Shown: positions 12,301 to 24,300 of the stretch, one piece after another | Layout: the number at the start of each line of letters is the position of its first letter | Numbering within the stretch: the first letter of the stretch is position 1 | Assembly: GCF_000003815.2 (NCBI RefSeq) | Contig: NC_049987.1 | Location: 21,216,187-21,280,186 of the forward strand | Reading direction: 5' to 3' | Origin: Branchiostoma floridae | Taxonomy: Eukaryota > Chordata > Leptocardii > Amphioxiformes > Branchiostomatidae | DNA: 64,000 nucleotides | Position numbers and translations under genes: made by a program | The notes under the pieces: generated by a model | The model's database searches: none | What the model saw: only the letters and a program-made list of their open reading frames with translations | What the model was told of the DNA's origin: nothing

Positions 12301-15300
12301 TGTCAGATGTTTTTGCAGGCATTGGACTCCTATATCGCACAGTAGGCCATGTTGGACACAATCAAATGTATGACTTTTCAGTGACTTATATAAACTTCAT
12401 CACATTTAGTCAGTTTACTTCGGCATCAGCCCTGTCTCTCTTGTCTGTAAATAACTATGTTGGTGTAAAGTATCCTATATACTTCTACACCCATGCTCAC
12501 AGTGCCAACATGCGTGCAGGTGTAGCGATGACTGTTATGTGGATTGTTTTCTGCTTGTTTGCCTTCGCCCCCAGTATGGGCTGGAACTGTCTCCATATGG
12601 GGACCCTGACCACTGGTACCTGCCCTTATTACTTTCCCCGAGCCTATACCATCATGGGTGCATGTTTCCTGTTCTTGATGTGCATGGTCATGTTATTCAC
12701 AAATATAAGTGTGTATGTAGCAATCAGACAACGTGAAAAGAGAAGGCTTGAACAGGCAGGGGTCCCCCCGGGGGCACCAGGAGAAAATGGTCCTGTACAA
12801 AACATGGAGGGGGGTGTTCAGCCAAACAATGCTGCACAAGAAGAGGCACAGAGGAAATATGAAGCAAGGGTGTACAAGTCCAGGACTGTGATGATTTATG
12901 TAGTTGTGGCTTGGGTCTTTTGGCTGTTACCCCTCCTGTTGACAGCAGTGTGCGCTAGCCACCCAGGTATGTGCACTCCATGGATTGGTGGAGAAATGGT
13001 ATTTTCGTTCTTTTCTCTGAACTCTCTCGTTAACCCCATCGCAACGCTCTTCCGCACGGAGGAGTTAAGAGATGCAATCTGGCAAAAAATGACAGGCATC
13101 CATCAGACACTTGTCACAGTGATACGGGGAAACCGTGTGGACCCACAGGGAGACCAAGCTGGAACAGGTCCCCCACATCTACAGCAAGGTTCTGCACATG
13201 GAGAGGGACAAAACGCACCAGGTCTGGCTCCAGATGGTCAGCCTCAAGTGGGAAACCAACACGACATCATTTCTAATGTCCTCGGAACGGCCGGGCCAGA
13301 GAATTCGCGCAGAGGGCTAGGAGGCGAAGATCTTGCCATAGTGGAAATAGACTGAAACGCACTGACTTGGAACCGCTGAACAAACTGTACATACTATGAG
13401 TGTTTAATCTGCAACAGCACTACAACAATGGCAAGTACTGTTATGTATTACATGGTTTATTTGTGGTGTCAATGATGGAAAATGAGGTCTACAATCCAAC
13501 AGTGTCAAAGACATTGTAAAACAATGCACTGTAAATTGTTTGCATTAATTTTGTATAATAAAATGTAATATTTCTGCTACCTTGAATATGACTATGAATA
13601 AAGACTATTGTTCAGTATACCATACTCTTGAGTGTTCACTCATTTGTTCAACCTTCGTAGCCAATTAGATTTCATAATGAAGGCAACGTAGTTTTTAGGC
13701 AAAACTTTCTTTTTATTTGCACGCTCGCATCAATGGGATCTAATAGCATATTATTCATGATTTCAAATCAGAATGGCCTTATTTTTAAATATGTACATGT
13801 ATACAACGAGTATATGTTTGCTTCCCTGACTACATAGGAGGCCCTGTTTAATTCTATTAGTTTAATTCAGTTTTGCCCACCTTGTGCTGCTGCAACCTAA
13901 CATTGCACAAACACGATGTGTTTGATAGTAACCTGTTGCAAACTGCATTGCAGGGACATCTATGGGTGGAAGCTAGGAATCACATTGAGCATTCAAACAT
14001 AAAATTCTTCAATGTCCCTTTGAAAGCAGCATATTACTGTTGCTGCACAACAAATTTAAATAGATTCATTTGCTGGCAGCTTCACTAACGTCACCCCTTA
14101 GATTCCGACCATGCCACCTGTCAACAAGACCGGCAATGAGGGAATATTTCTTATGAAAAAGAGAAAAACCAATTAAGAGGGCTGCAGGTTCTACATAATA
14201 GCTGTTGTGTTGGTCTAACAAATGTTATGTAGGCATGGCAACAGTAGGGACCAATCAAATCAAAGCATCTACAAATATGACATCATAGAAAAGTTTGTAA
14301 AAACTAGAAAGCAGCATTTTCGAGAAAATGCAGGATGTTTTCCTCACGGTAATTTGCCTTTTAGGAAACCAAAATAGGTTTCGCTGTCGCAAACCTGTAA
14401 TCACCAAATCAGCCGCCCAAAATACCACCTGCATAATATTATATGCAGGTTAGTGCAGGTAAAATTGGAGCTGTGCGGGTATTTCTGGTGTCTACCTGCA
14501 CTGGTCCATGTACTGGGTTTTATACATAAATGTCATGAGAAAAAATAGCAATGGTTCCTGGACAATTTTAGTATGATCCATACTTCCAAATTCAGAGTTG
14601 TGCAGGTAAAATATGTCTGGTGCAGGTAATATTCAATGTTATTCTGCAGGTATGCAGAAAAAAGTATTTTGAGCCCTGCATTAGAAATGCATACTCGGTA
14701 CCGTTCATTGCTGGTGGTGGAGAGGCCACCATGAAAACCACAAAAATAAAACCATCTCAAACATTTCCAAATTTACAGTCAATCAATCATTATAGAAAAA
14801 TGCTAATACTTTACATCCAACACTAAAATTAAACACTTTAGGGACTTACCCCTCTAAATTTTTGGATGAACTCAATCAACCTTGTTCACAGAATGAATTA
14901 CCTTTCTATCTCCAGCAGTGACGTCAGGAACATACCATTTTTGCAGGAGGGTGTTGGTGTGTTTGATGTAAGGTGTTTGCATCTTTCTATAATGTATTCC
15001 ACCAACACAGGTGAACTTCCATGCTAAAGTAAATCAATAAATTTGATAATCCATGAATACTGTAAATGCATTTAAGTTCGCGGGGATTTAATTTCGCGGT
15101 ATCGGGAAAAGGGACTTTTCGCGGTGGTTTTAATTTCGTGGTAACACCATAGACTGCAGTCTAATACCATAATAGAAAAATGCTCGTGGTGGTTTTAAGT
15201 TCGCGGTGAAGTGGTCACCGCGAAAACCGCGAACGTTAATCCACCGCGAACATTTCTGCATTTACAGTAACTGTTTGCTCTTTAGATCTCCACCCAGACG

Positions 15301-18300
15301 AGAGCTGAGCCCAGGTCAGCCGAGGACAGCGTGGGAGAGTTACAGCAGCATGCTGTCCAGCCGAGGGGCAGCACAGCTGTACAGGCAAAATGGTGCCATC
15401 AACGGAGACATCAGGGTTCAGGATATTGAAGCTGGTAGGTAACAAGTGTCTGAGTTTGTATACCTGTATAACTACCCTTCAGCATTACATACCAGCACTT
15501 GAATCTGTATAGCCAGTATAAATACCCTTCTGTGTAAGCATACCAGCATCTTTATCTGTATGATTGATTTAACAACCCTTCGAAGTAACACACAACCTTC
15601 ATTGGCAGATGGTTATGTTATATTACTTCATGGCTGTTCATATGGCAATTTCATGACACAGTGAATAAGCCTTGTTTCCAATGTATTCCTACTGTACTAC
15701 AGAATTGTTAAGGCTACAAATTTAAAATGCTGCAAAAATCTACTTTATCTTCCTGCTGTGAAGTCAAGTCCTCACAGATATACATGAATTTGCAATTACT
15801 ACAAATATTTAAAATATTGAAACTTTTTCCAACCATCTAGCTCCTGACCTGAACAGCAGCCAGCTAACCTCTGACTCCTACTACATTCCCGTGACCCCTG
15901 ACCATCGACCTTTGACCGCTCCACCAGAGGATGAGCTTTCATTCGCCGACATCATGGAGATCCACCGTGCGAAATACCAGCGCTCCGTGTCTGCTGTGGA
16001 ATCCCCCATTCGTCAGAGCCCAAGAAGTCCGACCAAAAGTTACGCCAGTAATTACGCAATGTACCATGGGAAGAGTCCGCTGAGGGATTATGAAAACGAT
16101 GATGGCGTTGCTCAACAAGAGCATTATGGGATGCCAGAAGCAAGGCATTATGAGAGGGTCCCTGCTAATTACCTTGGAGCATCTCCAAGGTCATCGCCAA
16201 GGACAAAAGAGAGAAGGTATGAAAGGTACGATGCGAGGCCTGAAGGACAGAAAAGAGAGACGTCTCCTCACCTCTCTCCTTCTTCAAGAGTCCTGCGGTA
16301 CGACACACCTGACTCCAGACCTGCGGCAGGACTAAGAAGCTCACCTGACAGGTACAGGACAGGTAAAGATGAGAGGCTATCCCAGCATGCCTCGCCCACA
16401 GCGAGACAGTCAAGGTATGATGCGTACGATGCTCAGGCTGTGGGCACACCGAAAAACGTTCCAGCGTCCACCGACTCTCCAGCAAAAGACAAACCATTTT
16501 CTATCCAAGATCCAAGCTCAGGAAGGAGTGCCTTCAGATCACCAAAGCCACAGCTGGTCCAAAATCCCGATACCTCAGCATATGCCAACTATGATGCCAG
16601 ACCTGTTGGACACGCACCCACAGTGAAACCGACAATGAACAGTCCCCCTGCCACAAAAGTTCAATCCCCTGTGCCCGTGAAACACAGACCGAAAGTTAAG
16701 AGTCCCGGCAAGAGTCCTATCAGTCCCAAAAATGTCAGCAAGAAGAGGATGTTTCCTTACGACCGCAAACCCAGCACTGACAGCGACTCTGAGAACATAA
16801 AACCAGGCGAATCCTTCCCTGCTAAAGAACTGTCTCATGTCAAGGATATCGTCTCAGGAAAGAGAATTAAAAAGGCATCAACACAGCCTGAGGGAGAAAG
16901 ACGAGGTGTAGAAGATCTCAGCCCGATGCTCGGGAAGAAAAGCGAGCTTCCCAAGTGGGCACAGCTGGAGGGAGAGCTGAAGAGTTCATCCAGTTTTGAG
17001 ATCAGCTACGACCAGATCAAGAAGATCACCGACCAGGAGGTCAAACAGACGAAAGCTGCCACTCAAATCCAGGTGAGATGTTACCATGGAAACCATGCCT
17101 GATATCAAAAGCTCTGTGAAATCAGCACAAATTCAAATCCAACATTGCCAACATAAAAAGCTTTGAAAGAGTAGTGACTTGCAGTTTTTTTTTTATTTAC
17201 AAACTAAATCTGTACAGAAAGTCCCTCATAAAAGATGATATTTTCTTTTATTTTCACAAATCTTGTGAGTTTTGTTTTTAGGTACTTATACTAATAGATG
17301 TTAGTTTATGTTGCAAAAGCTGCTGTAGATGAGAAGGAGTTTACTATTTTCTTGGACGTTTATCTTTACCTATTTTACGAAAACTGTTCTTGGTAACGAA
17401 GTAGGAGGTTTACATTGTTAAATGTTTAAAGATATTATGTCTGTGTCCTGTGTAGTCCTGGTGGAGGGGGGTGTACACCAGACAGAACAGCCCGCGGGTG
17501 GGGAAGGTACGGAGCCAGATCCGGGCGAAGAGGGCTGAGGACCACGTCAGGAGGCTGGGGACTGAGCTGGACAAGTAAGTGCAACTCCCAATGGATCTAC
17601 ATTTATCAGTCAGCAGTGTTCCAACCACAAGCCTTGATACCAATTTGTTCACAGATGCATGTCACTTGTGGTTCATGATACATAGCATCGTATCTCTACC
17701 CATCTGTTGAAAGGAACAAGTTCTTTTATTCAGAAAATGTGCCAGAATAAATCATTTGTTCCTTGAGTATCAGAGAAAAGTACTAGTTCTACTCCAGTTC
17801 GTCTTATGAGAGGTGACACCAAGTTTTTTTTTGTCCAGAATGACAGTGTGGAGGTCGTCGACCTGAAGACCTGAAAGTGTTTTTTTTTTTTTTTTTTTTT
17901 GTATCAGTAACCTTCTACTGATGTAAGGACATTATTACATGTAGGTGTAAACAACAGTGTGGAGAGTCAGTGGTATGTTAAAGGTAGGATGAAGTTTTCC
18001 ACTGCCATCTGTCTTTGCTGTTTGGCTGATGTTGTGTTGTTGTAACAGGTGCAAGCAGCAGTACGAACAGGAGAGGCAGGTGCGGCAGCTGCAGATGGAG
18101 GCTATTAAGTATCTCTGGATGCAGGTGGGGAAAAAGTGCTATACAATACAAAACTTAGTAATAATCTCCAAACAGATCCTACAGTAGCATAAAATATGTG
18201 ACTCCCTTTGGCCGGCTATACTCACTCCTTAGCCAGCTTTGATGCTATCTTATATGCCCCTGGTAAATCTGCTTGGAGATTATTCAAGTAACGACTACGT

Positions 18301-21300
18301 CACATTTCCAAACAGGGCCCAGCCGGGCAGCTTTCTGGAAGGAATAGTATAGTATAAAAGACGCCAAACTACACAAGAGATAAAGGATTAGTTGTGGGCA
18401 TTATTTGTGTAAATCTTTATACATTTCTATATTTTGTTTCCACAAACAGCCCGGCCGGGCCCTGGTTTGGAAATGTGACGTTAGCCTAACTGGATAAGTT
18501 TTGTAAATGTTTCAGATAAGCATTCTCTATCTTTTGTCAGTGACTATGAAAACAATGGGTATTTTACCAAAACTATGAATTTGGCTTATGATAAGTTATA
18601 TTTCATATTTGCTTTCCTTATATAAAGCAGACAACTCCATCTACACGTGTCAAAACTTTTGAAGTGAAAATAATATATGACATTGAACTTAGATTTTCCA
18701 AATTACCAGTTCCTTTACAGATTTTAAATGACCAGTGTTGGTTCTTTGTCATTTCTTTGGTTTGTCTATTATGAAGTTCAGACTAGCCTATGAGTTAGAA
18801 GTGTGTGAATGATCCTTTATTTGTTGCAATGTCCCTTTTAGGTCCAAAGCCTTCAACAGTGGCGAGAAGAGCAACTGAAGAAGGAAGAAGACGTCAAGCG
18901 GACGCTGAGAAAATCCATCGAGAAAGAAAACTCAGAACAACCAGAAAAAACAGCCAGTAGCTCCTCCGAGTCTTCCCAGGCAGAAACTGCGGAGGTGGGA
19001 GAAGGGAAAGCTGAGTCAGTGAAAGAGAAAGTAAGGTTGGGAGAAGTTGGACCTGGCGAGAAGTTTGCAGGAAGTCCGCTGCAGACTGACAAAGAGAGGC
19101 AGCTGGAAAACAGGTGTGCTGATTTACAGAGACAGGTGAGTTGTTTCTTTCTAAAACCAGGGCTTAAAATACTTTTTTCTGTCTACCTGCACTGGTTTAG
19201 GTAACTTTTGAAATTACCTGCACCAGAGAAATGTTACCTGCACCTTCAAATATACCACCAAAGTGGATAAAACAGCCTTTTGAACATACTTTATACACTT
19301 GTTTATTAACAAAGTAGTTAAGAAAAACTGAAAAGATTACATGTTGATGTACACACAATAATTACAGACTATCAGTGATCAACATTGCTTTCCCCAACGT
19401 AATCAGCTGGGTCATTTCTCATGTATAGGGTAAAGAATTACAAGTCTCAAAAATCTGGTCCAGGTAAGGTGCAGGTAGACATCAGAAATACCTGCACAGC
19501 CTAACTTTTCCCTGTAATAAACTGCATTTGCAGGTAGTATTTCAAGCCCTGAAAACACGATTGCTATAGTCAAACCTGGTCTTGACAAGCATTCAAGGGA
19601 CAAAGGGAAAATGATTGGTGAGAGGAGGGTTATTCTTAACTATGGAGGCTGTATTAATCAGGCTTATGACAGGAGGTGGTTTGCTACGCCAGGTGGTTGA
19701 TTGGCCAGGTTTGACTGTACAGTTCTTTGTTTACAGCAATGTTGCAATGCCATGAGAAGCAATTATGTAACAGTCATCTTGAGTAAAAGCAACAACAGAT
19801 TACAAAGTTCAAAAGCACAGTGCAATATCTATAACTCAATTTAACTGAGTATAGTATGTATACTGTATGATATACATCTTAGATATATATGTCTTTGTCT
19901 TGTTGGCAGGTTCTAAGACTCCAAGAGGCTCTGCTTGCTCTGTCTGACCATGTCTTTAAGGAACAAGACAAGGAAGAAGACGAGACAAAGGTTCCTTCAG
20001 TACCAAGTGAAGATAGAGGGATTCAACTAGCAGCCATGGAACTGGCCAATCAGAGCACTTTTATCCCAACCGATGGAGACCAGCCTGTGACAGCTTCACC
20101 AGCCAATCAGGTAAGACATAAACCATGGAAGTAGCCAATGAGAACACTTTATTTCAGGTAGTAAAACAGCAGCCATGGAACTGGCCAATCAGAGCACTTA
20201 TATCCTGACCAATGGGGACCAGCCTGTGACCAGCCAATCAGGTAAGACATGAACCATGGAAGTAGCCAATGAGGGCATGTTATTTCTGAATCAGCTTGTA
20301 AAACACCAGCCATGGAACTGGACAATCAGAGTGCTTTGTCACAATTGGTGCATTTATATTATCTGTATTAGCAATGCATTTTTCAACTTTTATCTATTAT
20401 GCTCTTTGGCCTTGGCCATTTTCTAAAAACTTCAAATGAGGAGATCAGGGATCTTGTTGACATAACAATGCATTCAATACTCTGTAGTCATTTCTGTAAA
20501 AACAATAATCAACAGTCAATGTAAAATCGTTCCACATTCAATAGTGTTCTGTCCATACATGTTTCTGAATACTCCAACTGTAGGTGCCATTCTCAACTTT
20601 GGTTTTAATCTATTCCACATCACTGTACCTAGCTGACATTAGGGTGGAGTGATTGTGTATCGTTACAGCAGATCAGCATTGGAGTGCACAGTGTATTCTC
20701 TGTGCAAATCTTTTTGATGCATTGTTTACTTTCTAGTGATACAAGCAGCAGCCTGAAAGAGACGGTTTAAAAATCCAAAAGAACAACATATTAACCATAT
20801 AAACTAAACAGATGCTCAAACAATTAGCTAAAACGTTCTTCAGCTAATGACATGCCCAGTGAGTTCTTTGTATTCCTTTAACAGATGTAATTACAAGTTG
20901 CAAAGGTTTTTGAAGGACCTTGTCCTCAAAAGTTCTCTTGCCTGATATTCAGAATGTCAGATCAGGTCAATGGCTAAGTCACTGCCCAGAAAATACAGAA
21001 TGCCTTGATACTGTGGATTCGGGGAAGCTTTCACTGAACTTTCAGCCCAGCTCCGTTTTAATCAATATTCTGATCCCATGTTTACCTCAGCCAAAACACA
21101 GAAATGCAAATTTAAATTGAAACAAATCCAAATGTTTAACTGAGATGTAGCTGCTCTAAAAATGTTTGTAGCTTCTCCTGCACTCTTGTGTCTGGTTGAG
21201 GTAGGTCATTTAAGGACAATGTGTTTTAGCACAATTGCCTCATGTGCTTTGGAATGTCAGGTATGAGGTGTTGTTTTGATTTATAGCAATTAACATTACA

Positions 21301-24300
21301 GTCCCATTGAATCATGTGCAAGAAGACACCATGATTAGACAAATCTATTGACCTACTTTCTTGTAAAATTTCAATTAGATCCTTTGTACAAGTCTGGTGC
21401 TATTTTGCTGTGTTGCACAATTAACAGTGCAGACCCATGGAAGCATCAGTAATTATTCTATCACTCAGGGCTTTAGCCAGCTCGAATTTTTTTTCCGTCA
21501 GCCAATTACAATTGTCGCGAAAACCGCGAAAATTGATTAGAAGGACTGAACTGAGACCTTGAAAAACGGGTTTTAATGAGATTATCGTATGCGAAAGGGC
21601 GCCGACACACATTGTCAACAATCATAACAATAGCAAAACAAACAGTGTGTGGCTTTTACGGCCGTGGACGGCGTCCCCAAGCCGCCTGTAGCTTCCACCA
21701 AGGATTTTTGTCCGTCAAGGTTGACGGATTGGTTTTAAAATTTTTCCGTCAGACGCAGCAAATTTCCGTCAATTGACGGAAAAACGGACGCTGGCTAAAC
21801 CCCTGCTATCACTCAAGTACAATGCTTCTCTGGAGCGAACTTTTTGAAATTGATAGAACTGTCAACTAAATAAGAATGCTGTTAGCTGCAGTACCTTCCT
21901 CAGGCACTAGGGGGCAGTAATTGTGCAATAATTATCGGTCATGATTGTGTTTCTTCGAATATTGCATAGCCTTAAACCTACATCTATTGTTATGTTCTTA
22001 GATCAATTATACTATATAGCTAGTTGTCTTACACAATATACCTAATTTTGCCTTACATTGTACCTGTTTTACAAATGTTGTGGGATAAACCTTGACTTGA
22101 CTTGACTTGCTGTCCACCCCCTTAGATTGGAAGCATGGTGATGGCTTCCCCACCCCCTCCCCCCGGCTTCCCCACCCCCCCTCGTGCCTTACGGATCCAG
22201 AAGAGCGGAGAATCGGGCATCATCATCGCCTGGCAACCGTCGCGAGTCCCCGGCAGTCTGGAGACGGTTACAGAGTACAGGATATTTGTGGACTCCACAC
22301 TGAGTGGCACGGTAGGAAATCTATAGATTCACAATTTCTTCATGTACAAAAGCTGGAAGCATGATAATTATTAAGACAACCTGATCAAGCCAACTGCTGC
22401 CTACCTGTGTCAGGGAACCCACAGCAGTACAATCAAATACTGGATACTACTATTACCACTATATATTGTATGTGTGTGTGTGTGCCTAAGTCATAAAATT
22501 ACAGGTGGGAATGAAATGTGTCGGTCACAAAAGATACTGCTCTTGGTAGAAAATGGTCTACATTGTATAAGGAAAACAACAACATTAAGTCGTAGCAATT
22601 GCCAGCTGGTTTCACTTCTACTGATTTAACTTTATCCCGCATGATGTTTACCAATTTAGTGGATTTTTAAGTCCAATTATTTAATTCTCATTGTTCCTCT
22701 TCAGGTTGATGGTAAGAAGACTCGTGCTCTGATCGAGGGGTTAGACCCACAGGAAACCTACAGGTAGGGGAATCTTTGCCTTCTGTCTCAAGCTTGTTTT
22801 GTTTTTGTTTCTACCGCTTTGCTGAAAGGCTTGTCATCTTCCTTTGGCACCTTTTTGCAGGACCAATCCTCTTCTAGTCATGTTGTGTCAGATTGGTTGA
22901 CAATCTTCTTCAGATACTGGTCAAAATCACAACTGTTTCAAGAGGATACTTGTGTATCTCAGTAACTAGTCAAGGAAAAAGTCTTGTAATGAATATGTGG
23001 GTAAATCATTGATGAGCCATTGTTATCATAGGTCAAGTAAAAAAAAATCAGACATAGCATAATTCAGTGGCAAGTGGATATAATTCAAGCATGTTGATAA
23101 TGATTGTTACTAATGATGATCTCCACCTAACCCTTAGTCAGTGTCCTCTGGTAACAAAGAGCTTAGAATATAGGAATAATAACTGATCTGAGTTATAAAA
23201 ATCATCAGAATAAGGCCTCTAGCAGTCTTATTTTGGGGGGGGGGATTCTTTTGTTCTCTAAGTGTGTGCTTTCAACTATGTTTAAGAATTAATCACTGTC
23301 CTGCCTTCTACTACAACTGGTAAAGCTTCCCTGTGTTGTTGAAGTTTCGCCCTGTAATTTCTCTGTTGCCAAGTAATCTAAGCTAATATACTTCTGTTCA
23401 AAGTTTAAAGTGGTGTTGCATGTTGTGAAACAATCCTATTTCCATAAAGACATGCATAGTTCTCTTACTCTTGTATCCATCTTAAGTGCTGGTGTGTGAA
23501 AACTCTTCCATTATTGTCCACATTTCAAAGAAAGAACACACAATGTCTAACTTTTACCTGACAGAATCTCTGTCCGGGCGGTTTCGAGGGCCGGAGAGTC
23601 TCTGGACTCGAACCCTGTGGTGGCTCAGATCGCCATAGCAACCTCCATGACTGACAGCAGCAGCTCCGACTCTGAGTCCGAGCTCAGCAGAACCGTGGAG
23701 GAGGTTAAGGAGAATCTGTCGACCGGTCAGAAAGTGCCTTCAGCGGATGAAGGAAAGACGGATGCAGTTCCAGAAGCAGAGAATCTTAAAGACTTACATG
23801 TAAGTGGTGAAAAGACTTCTTCAGGTTTGAAGCCACAAGAAACAAACATTTCACAAAGTGGAGACAAAACAAACAGCAAAGAACAGCCTGAGTCAAAGAT
23901 GACTGAATCTGCGGATGAGCAGACACAGGAAGGTCTTGGGTACCACCCTGTGAGGCAGGAAAGTATTGATATAGAGATCGTTGAGGAGAGAAGACCTTCG
24001 CAACAAGTCGATGTGGTACAGAAACTCCTGCAGGCGATCAAGGCAGAAGATGACCAGGACAGCAACCGTAGCACTCCTGTTGAGGAGTTGGATCCTATAA
24101 AACTTCACTTGGTGCAGATCGAGGACTCACTGGATTCCTCAATACAAGAGCTGCAGAAGAGTTTGCCTGCTTCTCCCAAACAGACATCAGCCCCTGATTC
24201 GCCAGCAGTAGGTTTCTTTCAGGCAAACATAGCTCGACGTTCGACTTCACCTGATTCTTCACAGTTAGACTCAGATTTAGTACAGCTGAGTGATTCCCTG

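Noticed and set aside
16165-16838. Antisense ORFs in CEP97 exon 9
   Set aside because: Shadows of the coding strand.
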